From Globodera rostochiensis (Eukaryota > Nematoda > Chromadorea > Rhabditida > Heteroderidae), in contig JAEVLN010000048.1 of NCBI GenBank assembly GCA_018350325.1, positions 106,837 to 170,836 of the forward strand: 64,000 nucleotides of DNA, written 5' to 3'. A program made the translations under genes and the position numbers. Under the pieces are notes generated by a model. The model saw only the letters and a program-made list of their open reading frames with translations, was not told where the DNA came from and ran no database searches. Of the stretch, positions 36,301 to 46,994 are shown in pieces (position 1 is the first letter of the stretch; every line of letters begins with the position of its first letter).

Positions 36301-39300
36301 GGGAACATGGCCGTTTGGCATTGAGGGTTAAAACGTCAAAGGACCGGACCGTTCCATTCAGAAGGGGCAGAAGGACAGCCCCGAAGCACACGTAGAGCAG
36401 GAAGGCGACCAAAAGACCGATGGACATTACCTTACAAAATTAGGACACATTATGGCCATTTAAGCTGGTGCTAGGTCGTTTCGTAAATTCCGCCACATAT
36501 ATTTTATAAAGAGTTTTAGACATTAACTTTATTCACTGCACTAAATCACTTAACCCTTATACCATTGGAAAACTAAATGAGTAGAGAAAGCAATACAGCA
36601 AAGGTGAAGCGGTTTGATAAGTTTTAAAAAAATTTATAATGTAAACTGCCAAAAATCCAATTTTTTTTGTGGTTTTCTGATCATAACTTTTTTAAAGTTG
36701 ATTTACTGCTTAGTTTAGTTTTACAAACAGCTTCTATGCATCTAGAGTTTTCCAATGGTATAAGGGTTAAGTGATTTAGTGCGGTGTGACCGATCGATCA
36801 CCTCAATGGACGAATCGCCAATGTCCTCGCCGGAGATTGACACGCGCGAACGACGCCGTCGTTCGCGATACGCTTCAATCTGTGGGGACGGAGGCGTGAA
36901 AAGGCCAAAAATAACAGAAAAACAGCAAAAAAAACACACATTTTTTCGGGTGGCGCCTGCAAATTGATTAAGATATTGGCCAATGTTTGCAATGATCTGT
37001 GATCAGAAGGGAATTGAACGCTCCTCTGAATTTTTCGTTCTTACGATCATTGTCAGCGGTATGCCTAAAATTGTTGAAAAAGCATTTACTGAAAGGTTGG
37101 TTACTCCCAGCCAGGGTTGCCGATCGAAACTCGCTTTTTCACAATCAAAACTCGAAATCGACTCAAAAAATTTGGCAACTCTGACGGGGAACCCTGACAT
37201 TTGGCAACTCTGACGGGGAACCCTGACATTTGGCAACTCTGACGGGGAACCCTGACATTTGGCAACTCTGACGGGGAACCCTGACATTTGGCAACTCTGA
37301 CGGGGAACCCTGACATTTGGCAACTCTGACGGGGAACCCTGACATTTGGCAACTCTGACGGGGAACCCTGACATTTGGCAACTCTGACGGGGAACCCTGA
37401 CATTTGGCAACTCTGACGGGGAACCCTGACATTTGGCAACTCTGACGGGGAACCCTGACATTTGGCAACTCTGACGGGGAACCCTGACATTTGGCAACTC
37501 TGACGGGGAACCCTGACATTTGGCAACTCTGACGGGGAACCCTGACATTTGGCAACTCTGACGGGGAACCCTGACATTTGGCAACTCTGACGGGGAACCC
37601 TGACATTTGGCAACTCTGACGGGGAACCCTGACATTTGGCAACTCTGACGGGGAACCCTGACATTTGGCAACTCTGACGGGGAACCCTGACATTTGGCAA
37701 CTCTGACGGGGAACCCTGACATTTGGCAACTCTGACGGGGAACCCTGACATTTGGCAACTCTGACGGGGAACCCTGACATTTGGCAACTCTGACGGGGAA
37801 CCCTGACATTTGGCAACTCTGACGGGGAACCCTGACATTTGGCAACTCTGACGGGGAACCCTGACATTTGGCAACTCTGACGGGGAACCCTGACATTTGG
37901 CAACTCTGACGGGGAACCCTGACATTTGGCAACTCTGACGGGGAACCCTGACATTTGGCAACTCTGACGGGGAACCCTGACATTTGGCAACTCTGACGGG
38001 GAACCCTGACATTTGGCAACTCTGACGGGGAACCCTGACCTTTGGCAACTCTGACGGGGAACCCTGACCTTTGGCAACTCTGACGGGGAACCCTGACCTT
38101 TGGCAACTCTGACGGGGAACCCTGACCTTTGGCAACTCTGACGGGGAACCCTGACATTTGGCAACTCTGACGGGGAACCCTGACATTTGGCAACTCTGAC
38201 GGGGAACCCTGACATTTGGCAACTCTGACGGGGAACCCTGACATTTGGCAACTCTGACGGGGAACCCTGACATTTGGCAACTCTGACGGGGAACCCTGAC
38301 ATTTGGCAACTCTGACGGGGAACCCTGACATTTGGCAACTCTGACGGGGAACCCTGACATTTGGCAACTCTGACGGGGAACCCTGACATTTGGCAACTCT
38401 GACGGGGAACCCTGACATTTGGCAACTCTGACGGGGAACCCTGACATTTGGCAACTCTGACGGGGAACCCTGACATTTGGCAACTCTGACGGGGAACCCT
38501 GACATTTGGCAACTCTGACGGGGAACCCTGACATTTGGCAACTCTGACGGGGAACCCTGACATTTGGCAACTCTGACGGGGAACCCTGACATTTGGCAAC
38601 TCTGACGGGGAACCCTGACATTTGGCAACTCTGACGGGGAACCCTGACATTTGGCAACTCTGACGGGGAACCCTGACATTTGGCAACTCTGACGGGGAAC
38701 CCTGACATTTGGCAACTCTGACGGGGAACCCTGACATTTGGCAACTCTGACGGGGAACCCTGACATTTGGCAACTCTGACGGGGAACCCTGACATTTGGC
38801 AACTCTGACGGGGAACCCTGACATTTGGCAACTCTGACGGGGAACCCTGACATTTGGCAACTCTGACGGGGAACCCTGACATTTGGCAACTCTGACGGGG
38901 AACCCTGACATTTGGCAACTCTGACGGGGAACCCTGGGGTTACGCCCTCGCTCCAACGACTCACCGCAAATACCGAAGAAAACGCAGAAGAGGCGGCCCG
39001 ACAGCGTAATGGGAGCGATTCGATTGTACCCTTAACATTAAAGTGATCGCATTCACTTTAATAAATATGTATCATACGGGCCATATTCAAAATCACTCAA
39101 AACCACTTTAAGAATTGGTACGCTTCCAGAAAAATCAACTCTATCAAAATCGGGGATTAAAGTGCCCTTTCTTCCTTCGACCAACCCAATGTGGTAACAA
39201 TGCCGAAGCCATACAGAGTAGCGGTCATCAGACCTACGGAGAATTATTATTGGCTTTGATACAGGGTTGTGATATCTGCGGATTTTTCCTCATTATGTAG

Positions 39301-40555
39301 TTTTGGAAAGGCCAATGAGGATTTTTTTTTTTTGAAATGCGGATTTTTGTGTTTTTTTGGGAAAACTGACAATAACAAGCATTTTTTCTTAAAAATATAG
39401 TTAAAAATTTTTTTTTAAATTTGCCGCGGCGCCTATCGGCGCCGCCGGACCTCTTTCATTACTAAAAAGCTTCAAAATATGCCGTGTTTTTAAAATTTTG
39501 GTTAGTAAATCTCTTAACCTGGGCTCCCAAATCAGAGGTTTTAGCCTCATTTTGTGCTTTTTTGGAAGGACAATGAGGCAAAATTTCAAAATTTGTCGGA
39601 CCCACCTCCCTTTTTTCCTAAAAATTTTTTGAAAAATCCCGGGCAAAAAATAAATTGCTAAAAATGCTCTTTTGTGACAGGAAGTTGCTCAAATCTTTTG
39701 TTGGTAACGAGAAATAAAAGCTATGTTTACTTAAATATTTGATTTTAATGAGAAATGTTGATTTGCGGATTTTAAGTACTAAATGAGGATTTTTAAATGC
39801 TCCGATGCGGATTTTAAAATTTTGAGATCACAACCCTGGACTTTGATAAGCTCTTTCCTAGCCCCCACCCACCCCATTGTGAACGGGCGTCTGGTTCTGT
39901 CTTGAAGCACTGCAGAATCTGCTCGGCTGTATTGTTCACAGCCCAGTACGACTCCTCCAAAGGCAATGGTCCGCGTTCGAGTGCCTTAAGTTTTAAAGTG
40001 TTGTTGAAAAGCCTATTTTATGCGTCAAAAATGCATAATATTAAGTCCATTTTAATATTTAATACTTCAATTTAGCGATTTAATTAATTCTCACAGTAAG
40101 CGGCTGAAAAAATAATTAAAAAGGGATTAAACGGAAACATTTCCCTTCGTTGTTGTAATTTATATATTCAGAAAGAGCAAATTATGGCTAACGGGAAGAA
40201 GTGATTCGATGTGTCACAAAAGAAAAAAAATGTTTAAATGAGTTCAGCCGTTTTGTTTGCGCGAGGACTAAAAGTGTTCCATTCCAAAGGCTTTCCCAAC
40301 CTGCATCACGCAGGCGCTTTTCCTTCTCCATTCCAGCCGCTGCTGCTCTTCCGTTGCGCCCGCTTCCAATCTGTTGAAGATTAGCCCGCCGATCAGAGCG
40401 TATCCGAACACGACGAGCAGCAACGAACAGTGGAGAGTGAACGGCTTCACCTGCTGAAGATGGAGCCAAAGTCGAGAGTTTGACTCGATGTAGAGGGCTG
40501 AGCAGAGGCCGTGGGGGAGGGAGGGGGACGGTCGAATCCGACGGTTGCGATGCAT
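27350..40555 (-). CDS. Two-pore-domain (K2P/TWK) potassium channel
   Basis: Fourteen minus-strand exons join without frame errors: 40301-40453 (open upstream to an ATG at 40555), 39873-39984, 39186-39233, 38965-39030, 37045-37064, 36940-36996, 36802-36879, 36350-36430, 36203-36279, 35146-35304, 28681-28792, 28395-28631, 27883-28245 and 27350-27817; from 40453 they total 2031 nt (676 residues). Topology is K2P: TM1 (LLLVVFGYALIGGLIF), extracellular cap with NNT, pore helix LYGFGIVTTLG, TM2 (RLFCVFFGICGIPLTMI), a basic loop, TM3 (LLVAFLLYVCFGAVLL), pore 2 (YNFLCLTAIDFGQLVP), TM4 (FLYVCIGLAITTIAIDIG), then a nematode-TWK-like KIWFGGKTLRVKDLLHAVG tail and a Ser/Pro-rich C-terminus. Such channels carry background K+ current. 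The filter sequences are unusual (GYN, DFG). One exon is only 20 nt. The true 5' end could lie further upstream. Confidence 0.93.
29700..29930 (-). repeat. Polypurine AGGAGG tract
   Basis: About 230 bp of irregular GGAGGA(A)/GTAGGAGGA units, polypurine on the plus strand. The Pro/Ser/Leu-rich minus-strand frames across it are simple-sequence translations. Confidence 0.8.
30230..30797 (+). repeat. 27-bp minisatellite, about 21 near-identical copies
   Basis: The unit contains CCGCCTCCAATCCCCTCAGA followed by AAGCCTT. The period of 27 is a multiple of three, so long frames open on both strands (nine-residue repeats). Copies are almost identical, indicating recent expansion. It lies just upstream of the BTB gene, inside a K2P intron. 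Confidence 0.95.
31048..32537 (+). CDS. Double BTB/POZ-domain protein, nested in a K2P intron
   Basis: BTB/POZ domains mediate dimerisation and often recruit Cullin-3 substrates. Exons 31048-31362, 31406-31579, 31622-31855 and one from 31908 join in frame through introns of 43, 42 and 52 nt. Later exons are 32119-32248 and 32296-32537 (stop). The first BTB domain reads LYVDEHYIS-VWSPVLRSW...REIL-like DRELILANV, then LLLAIHPTYKEVDEQTVHILLPLAFDYQ, followed by BACK-like helices (LPFLEKVWLADRFQLNRLL). A second, similar block has EDDLIYCPCSSEELKYFLMAIYPP and APVLMAACKLESQGLL. The donor before 32119 is uncertain. The start ATG at 31048 precedes a Ser/Gln-rich N-terminus. The gene lies opposite to and inside the potassium-channel gene. 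Confidence 0.8.
32772..33004. mobile_element. Complete GGTCCCGG-type hAT-like MITE, 233 bp
   Basis: The ends TAGGGTTGGACGGGACC and GGTCCCGTCCAACCCGA are flanked by the 8-bp duplication GAATCATG (32764-32771 and 33005-33012). The right end carries GTCCCGGT units. The same termini appear truncated at 4070-4238 and 48712-48797. Confidence 0.9.
34026..34522. mobile_element. MITE with CAGGCACGTATTTAGG ends
   Basis: The ends CAGGCACGTATTTAGG and CCTAAATACGTGCCTG are inverted repeats with poly-G/poly-C runs inside. The flanks CACATCTC-like and CACTGCAC do not form a clean duplication. The interior holds a GGCGCCGTCGG-like hairpin common to other elements. Confidence 0.65.
34563..35035 (+). CDS. Possible small gene with Cys motif, uncertain
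   Basis: Two overlapping plus-strand frames have protein-like composition. One (34563-34814) is Lys/Glu-rich, including KTKKDSSEEKNTK. A later one (ending 35035) holds RRCKTQSACAEL and QCPQCK, a possible zinc-binding CxxC pair, then a Gln/Gly tail. I could not find a canonical splice that links them, and no family is recognised. It lies in the K2P intron on the opposite strand. Confidence 0.35.
35310..36190 (+). repeat. G-rich minisatellite in a K2P intron
   Basis: About 25 degenerate units of GGGGACAGCCGGGGGGGG with AGTGAGGAAAC or AGTGAGGGGAGGGAAC, unit length about 28-41 bp and varying G-run length. It fills the intron between the second-pore exon (36203-36279) and the TM4 exon (35146-35304). 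Multiple G-runs of seven or more per unit would permit G-quadruplexes on the plus strand. Confidence 0.93.
36538..36783. mobile_element. Short inverted-repeat element in a K2P intron
   Basis: GCACTAAATCACTTAACCCT at the left and its exact reverse complement at the right form arms of about 36 bp (through ATACCATTGGAAAACT). The element lies in the intron 36431-36801. No convincing target duplication was seen. Confidence 0.7.
37171..38935 (+). repeat. 29-bp minisatellite, about 61 copies, in a K2P intron
   Basis: Unit TTTGGCAACTCTGACGGGG then AACCCTGACA, 29 bp, nearly invariant over 1765 bp. Four consecutive units near 38036-38150 carry GACCTTT instead of GACATTT. The unit lacks stop codons on the minus strand in every phase, so minus-strand frames of about 600 residues open spuriously. 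It fills the intron between the exons 38965-39030 and 37045-37064. Confidence 0.97.
39262..39840. mobile_element. hAT-like MITE in a K2P intron
   Basis: The ends CAGGGTTGTGAT and ATCACAACCCTGGA are inverted repeats flanked by the 8-bp duplication CTTTGATA (39254-39261 and 39841-39848). Subterminal arrays of ATGCGGATTTT/ATGAGGATTTT run from both ends. It lies in the intron 39234-39872. Confidence 0.87.
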
Positions 40556-40689
40556 TCAACGGATCGCCCCGATTTGGGCGGGCAGATTCGGACAATGGCA
40601 AAGGATACAAATGGAATTTGGTTTAGCCGGACAATTTGGGCAATGTCATCCCAATGGGATTTGCGTGCAAAGGGGGAAATTGGTTGTGG

Positions 40690-40885
40690 GAGATAGCCTT
40701 TTTGATGGGGGGGGGAGGAGGGGGAGGGAGGGGGGGGGGAGGGGACGGAGTGGGGGGGGGGGTGGAGGGGACGGGACGGAGTGGGGGGGGGGGGTGGAGG
40801 GGACGGGACGGAGTGGGGGGGGGGGGAGGGGGGGGACGGAGTGGGGGGGGGGAGGGGGGGGGACGGAGTGGGGGGGGGAGTGGTG
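40690..40885 (+). repeat. G-rich simple repeat (GGGACGGAGTGGGG)
   Basis: Irregular units of GGACGGAGTGGGGGGGG with long G-runs just upstream of the K2P first exon. Pro- or Gly-rich frames across it are simple-sequence artefacts. Confidence 0.85.
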
Positions 40886-40999
40886 GATTGGTCCGACCGA
40901 TGAAAAAGCGACTAATTCTATTGCTTTCTTTGGCTTTCTCCCAATTTTTGTTCTTTTAGTAAACCTAAAACAAACCTTTACGCGTGGGGACCGTATAAG

Positions 41000-42090
41000 C
41001 CGGTAAAGCGCTTGGATTAGAAAAACCATCGAAATCGGCGACAATATTATGCAATAATTAGAGAATTCTTAAGCCGTGTTCAATTTTCAGTTAATACGAA
41101 AGAAAATGTGTACGGACGCCGATGAAGGGAATTGAAAAAAAGCGTGGGGAGGAGGGAATGGCGACAGGGCCAATGTGCCAACCAGATGAGACACGTTGGG
41201 GTGGGGGCATTGGACGAATGGGACAAAATGCGGAGTTCGGACTGCTCCAAAATGGCGGACGAAGTGCAGAAGGAAATTGGCGGATGGAGAATAAGGGGAG
41301 AGGAAGGAATTAGGCGTGAAATGGGAGTTATGTCGGTCGGGACAATCTGTCCGACTCGGCCATCATCCGTTCCTTCCTTTTCCCGTTCATTCGATTACGT
41401 ACCCATTATTGACAGCTGACTTATTTATTCACATTAAGGTGAGAAAAATGATGTCAGTGTTCCGGATGGATTTGTGCTTTAAGCACTCATTAGAAAGACC
41501 ATTTCGGAACCATTCCCCTCGAGCGTTCTTTCGCTTTATGTGTCCTTTTTTCGGTCCATGCAATCGCCGATCTTTTTTTCTTACGTCGGGGTCAATTGCC
41601 TCTCTTTCGCTCCAACTTATATTCCATCTTTTCTCTTTAATCTTAGCCCCCCCCCCCCGAATAAACACTTTTGCCAGGAGCCGAATAGAGGGGCAAATGT
41701 GCCACCAACACCAACAGCAGAAGGAAGCAAGTGGTGTTGGAAGAGCGAATTTCATTGTTTGTCTTCGTCCTATCAATTCAAAACAGCTTCAGCAAAGGGC
41801 CAATTGTTCACATGGGCAATTGTCGGAAAAGAAAACTCCTCGAATTTTAATAATTGGACAAAAAGAACATTTAGGAGAGAAAACTAAAGGAAAACCCTTT
41901 AAAATATAAAATTTGTCAAATCACAATGCCGTCGCCAATCAAAGGTTCAGAAAGGAATAGACGTTGTTGTGGGAAGAAAGCGCTGGTTACGGACTCCATC
42001 AGAGCTCGGAGTTGTTAGTTGGCGAGACCGGTACTCCCCGCGTGACCAAACATCGACTGAATATTCCCAAATTACCCATTATTCCCTTTT
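41000..42090. other. Intergenic, no gene recognised
   Basis: Between the K2P 5' end and the TDP-43 3' end. Open frames exist on both strands, but none has a recognisable domain or coherent splice partners. The K2P promoter and any 5' non-coding exon would be expected here; no motif is obvious. Confidence 0.45.
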
Positions 42091-42096
42091 AAATTT

Positions 42097-45000
42097 CTAT
42101 TTTAAGGAGTGTGGTGGGCGGCTGCGGCCGCCTCCGGCACTCAAAATGTCAAATAAACTCAAAATGCACTTTGTTGATTCGCTCTGCTCGCCTCCATGGC
42201 GTTTTGGCGTTTGAAAATTTGCTGCTGCCTCTGGTAATCGCCTGCGTTCTGTTCCTGCTGACAGTGAACGCGAGAGATGTTTCATCTCCCAACGAACTCC
42301 CCCCCCCCCTCTCACCACATCAAAATGGCGTTGTTGCTGTAGATGAGGGTAATGGTGCGAGCCTATGTTCGCTGTCGGCTGATATTTTTGTTGGTGCGAC
42401 GTGGAAGAAATAGCGGAAATATTCCAACGGGGGTCGTTGGACGAGATAAGGCCCGTGCCGGGACCGAACGGCAATTGCCTTGGCCTCTCACCGCCAAATT
42501 GTCCTTCAATGTCCTGTTTTCGAGGGGCAGCGACGGTCACTTCACAGGCGCTTCCGTCAATGATGAAGTCGCGTTGTCTGAAATGAACAAATTGCGTCAA
42601 CAAAATTGTAGAAAATGCTTTACAAACAACCATTCACTTTTCTTACAATTTTGAAATTTCTATTTGCATTTAACGGCTCTTTTTGACTAATAATGTTTAT
42701 AGAAAAATGTTAAACCGACCTGACCAATTCTTTTGCAACAAATGAAGAAGAAAGTGTCAGGAAGGCAAAGCTTCGAAACGGTTTCGGATAGTAAAGGTCT
42801 ACGATGTCCGAAGTTTTGTCCAAACGACGAATATGTTCCAAGAAGAACTCTCTAAGACGGTCCTTGCCTATGTCATCTTCCAAATTTCCAACGAATACAC
42901 GCGGATTGACCTTAAAAAGAACTCACAGACATTCAAAACTTAAAATCTCTTTTTACCGAAAGAGAACGGTTTGTATACGGATCAACAGTCTGAAATCTTG
43001 GAGGAATTAACGTCATTTCCGAATCCATCTACCTTATCCGTGGAGGAAATACGAGTTTGGCACTCGCGTCCGCCGATTGTATGTAGCGGTTTAGACAGAA
43101 CCTGGACTTGCTGGTCGTATTGGGCCATCCGAATAAAACCAAAGCCTCGCGACTGTCCATTTTTGTCTCGTTTTATCTTTGTAGAAAATAAAAGATTTCA
43201 TTTGTTGCTTAGATCTTTTATTTATGAACTAACTGGCCACCTCACTCGTTCAATATGCAAACACTTTTCCTCACTCTTTCGACATTTCCACTGACCTCCG
43301 ACAGCTCAACGCTTCCAAACTGCCCAAAGTACTCCCTGAGCGCCTCCTCCTCCAAATCGTAGGGGATCCCCACGACGTACAGATCCGAGCAATCTTTGGG
43401 TGCACCGGCCACCACCCATTCTTTCCTCGACCTCTTCCCCCTTCTCTCCTTCTGTTCCTCTTCTCTCTCCTCCAACTCTCTTCCGTCCAAGCTCTCCTCT
43501 TCATCTCTAACACTCTCTTCACCAAACTCGCTCTTTTCCTCCTGCCTCTCCTTATCCCCCTCTTCATGCTCACGTTTTCTTTGAACCGAAATCTTTGCCT
43601 TCTCTTGCTCCACTGCAAATTTTTTTTTTGCTGCAAACACTAACATTTTATAAAAAAATTACAATCCAAATTTTAAAAAATACATTTTAAGTTTTTTAGA
43701 AATGGGAGGAGTCCGGCAGCGCCGTCCTTTTGTTAAAAAAATTGACCCTCAAATTCCATAACATTACGATTTTTTAAGAGGTCTGGCGATGCCGATAGGT
43801 GACGGAAACGGCAAAAATTTTAGATTCTGACGGCAATTTGTTAAGAAATTAGTCCAAAAATCACGCATTTGCAGAACAAAAGCCCCCCCCCCCCTCTACG
43901 TTTTTTTAAATAAAATAATGTCAGCTGATTTTGACAGAATATTCAATTTGGACACTTTCTCTCTCTCTGGTGTTTGCCCTGGTTTTAATGAAATTCGGCC
44001 AAATAAACCTTTTCGCCGCGTTTCGCGCACATTTTGTGGTGGACGAAATATTATCGAGAAAGTTTTTCCTTTCCAACCACCAAGCGGAGGACAAAAACAA
44101 AGGCTGCTCGCATCCAAGCTGTGTTAAAATTAAACAATTGGAATTTGATGTAAAACGGACTTTGGATTGTATCGAAGGGCGCAGTCAGGGGGAGGGACAA
44201 TAAGAAAAAAAAGTCGACTCTAGGGGTTTTTTTGGTTTAAATAATTTTTGAAAAGAATAATTCTCTTTAGAAAATGGGATGTTTTGTTTCGCATTTCGGA
44301 ATTTTTAAAAAAGGGCGCGTAGAATTGCAAAAACTACGTGCCAAAATTGGCATAAATGCCACAATTTAAGCTAATATGTCTTCAAATGGATCTGCTCCAC
44401 GATTTTTAACATCTTCGCGCCCAGAGGAATCACATAAATAGGAGTCCAGCATTTGGCGGTGAGTCCCATGCTGTTTTTTGTTACGTGCCTTAGCCGACAA
44501 TCATCGGGAATTGGGGTGCCGACGAATTTTTTTTTTAATATTGGATGTTTTTGTTTTTTAAATGCATGTTTTCTGGGGTAAGAATATGCGTAGAACACGA
44601 ATCCAAGCTCGGATTTTGCTAATGTCGAAGAACATTTTTCAAAAGTCAAAATGCAACTTTTTTTTTAGGTTGACAAATTTTTTATATTGCACATTTCGAC
44701 CCCGTTAACGATTGAATTGTTTTCTTATTATTACAAACGTTCCGGTCGGGACCTCAATTCCCGATGATTGCCCCTTAGCCGTTCGCTCAATGGCTGAGTA
44801 TCGTGATTTTTAAAAAATTCGAATTTGGGCCCAAAACCAAAAAGTACCCGCATTTCATATGATTTTTTTAGAGCTTTTGCGGATGTTGAACCGAAACCAT
44901 GTTTAAAAAAACAGCCATAGGCGTTACTATTATTCTGAAAACTCACGAGACGACACGCCTTAGACCCGTCGCCGGATTTGTGTATTTAAGCCCGTAAGCT

Positions 45001-45210
45001 CCCGGGAAGGCATGTTCCAACGTAACTAACTGCAACGATCCGTCCGAATTCATCGGAATTTCGACCGGCTCATTATCGTTTGGATCGATGACCAGAACAA
45101 AATCAATCTGAATGTGAGTGAAACGCTTCTCAATCTCTAATATAAATAACCTCATCCACTTTATCATTTGCTGTATTAAATTTCTCATCTGTCAAGTTTC
45201 CGTTGTCCAT
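42097..45210 (-). CDS. TARDBP: TDP-43 (TARDBP/TDP-1) homologue
   Basis: TDP-43 binds UG-rich RNA and regulates splicing in the nucleus. The start ATG is at 45210. Exon 45151-45210 joins 44947-45107, giving the N-terminal oligomerisation domain (FVLVIDPNDNEPVEIP, FPGAYGLKY). The next exon (from about 44472) continues in phase with GLTAKCWTPIYVIPLGAKM. Then come 43296-43646 (Lys/Glu linker, RRM1 start LYVVGIPYDLEEEALREYF), 43033-43176 (SRGFGFIRM), 42957-42989, 42720-42910 (RRM2: PRVFVGNLEDD, YYPKPFRSFAFLTL) and 42097-42577 (end of RRM2, Gln/His-containing tail). The five exons from 43646 down total 1200 nt in one frame. The exact splice between about 44400 and 43646 is unresolved. The C-terminus lacks the long Gly-rich prion-like domain of the vertebrate protein. 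Confidence 0.9.
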
Positions 45211-45824
45211 AGCAGGCAAATAGGCACTAAAAACATTTAAATTATCGATTTCGAAGCGGTTTTTGAATTCGGTTCGGTTCTAATAAATAGGTACGAGATT
45301 TTGTCAATATAAATCAATATTTTGGCTTTTTGAGGATAAATAAATATTTCGTCATTTTTCATAATAAATCATTATTTTAGGCATTTTTCTTGAGAAAAAA
45401 TGCAATTCTTAGGCATTTCCAAATAATCTAGATCGATGAAAAAACCTCCAGAAAAATTCACCGCATTGTTTTCATTTTTGGGTTAATGAGCTTTTTTGGG
45501 ATGTTTTTATAGGGTGGGATTCGGAACTTTTTTGGCTTGGTGGGATTCGATAATGTTTGATTTAGTTAACATTGAAAAAAGTTAGCAAAAAAAAATTAGC
45601 TTTTTTAAAAAATTTGGGGGATTCGAGACACTTTTTGCTGTGGGGGGTGTACTTGGATTTCGTAAAATTGGCCCGTTATGTACTGGAAATCAACATGTTT
45701 GTACTTGAGAATTGTCATTACTCGATGGGAGCCCTGAAGTAACAGTTAGGGGATCATTCATTAGTAGGGCTTGGAAAAATATGGATATAAAATCGTGAAA
45801 TATGGCCATAAAATGGGGTAAGGA

Positions 45825-46345
45825 CAGGGTTCCCAGATGAAATTTTTCAAAAAACATCATTTGGGACCAAAAAGCATCATTTTTTAAAAACCTTTGTTTA
45901 ACCGGTAAATAGTGAATGTAATGTTCAAATGACATATTTTTGATTATCCATGATCGATGTAAGAAGTTTTTGTTTGAAATTAGCATTTGGTAAAACTCGG
46001 GGCACGAATAATCGAAATTGGATGCTTTTTTGCTTTAAAAAAATGAAAATGAGGTTTTTTATTAAGAAACCGGAACAAGCTTTTTCATTCAAAATGAAAA
46101 TACACAGAAAAAAATGGAAAAACATTACGCCAAATATTCAAATTTTAATAGAAAATTTGCATTCTACCAGTGAAATTCTCAAAAAAACACATTAAAATCC
46201 TCAAAACACACAAAAAGCAGCAAAAATCATCAGGAGCATCCAAAAAACAACAAAAAAGCATCAAATCATCATTTTTAAATTTTAGCATCATTGACTTTCC
46301 AAAAAACACCAAAATGATGATAAATCATCAAATCTGGGAACCCTG
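45825..46345. mobile_element. hAT-like MITE with CAGGGTTCCCAGATG ends
   Basis: The ends CAGGGTTCCCAGAT and ATCTGGGAACCCTG are inverted repeats flanked by the 8-bp duplication GGTAAGGA (45817-45824 and 46346-46353). Subterminal units AAAAAGCATCA run inward from both ends. It is inserted at the edge of the ACAACTCGGCA-type element. Confidence 0.9.
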
Positions 46346-46994
46346 GGTAAGGACAACTCGGCAGTGGACAACTCGGCACTGGACAACTCGGCAGTGGGCA
46401 GTGTTTTCCCGGTTCCGGTGCCGGTTCCAACGGTTCCGGAACCGCAAAAAATTCGGAACCGATTTTGGAACCGGTTCCCGGAACCGCCAAAACCCGAACC
46501 GCTTTGGAACCGGAACCGTGGAACCGTAAAGAGCTTGGAACCGCTTCGGAACCGGTTCCGATACATGTTTTTTCAGTGCATAATGAATTGATTTATGGTT
46601 AATTTTTGAAGCGAATAGCCTTTTTACACAACAAAGCAATAAATTCCAAATACAAAGCATCAGCAATTTTGGGCGGGATGACACTTCGTCGACGCGACAT
46701 TTCGTCGAGTGGAATTTCGCCGGGTTTTTAAATGCATGTTTCTAGGGTAAAAACATGCCTAGATCACAAATCCGTACTCGGATTTTGCGAATCTCGAACC
46801 CCGAACCCGAATTCGAAGAATTTTCAAAATTTTAAGACAAGTGAAAAATATTTATTGATGAAACCCAATTGTTTGAGACTAGCAATCGATTCCTCTTGAC
46901 AAGCTGAGTACGAATCCGCAAAAAGCCTAGTGGTTTCCCTTTTTGGTGAGTCTTATGTTATGTGTTGGGTTCGAACCCGCTTGAGTGTAAGCAC

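Noticed and set aside
37171..38935. CRISPR-like array of 29-bp repeats
   Set aside because: Repeats are directly tandem with no spacers, and the setting is a eukaryotic intron.
37003..38964. 653-residue minus-strand open frame
   Set aside because: It is the translation of a 29-bp minisatellite (29 codons per three units) inside a K2P intron; it has no domain and overlaps two splice sites.
43931..44203. 90-codon plus-strand frame with a hydrophobic N-terminus
   Set aside because: It starts at a TTG, lies inside the TDP-43 intron and has no splice partner or recognised family.
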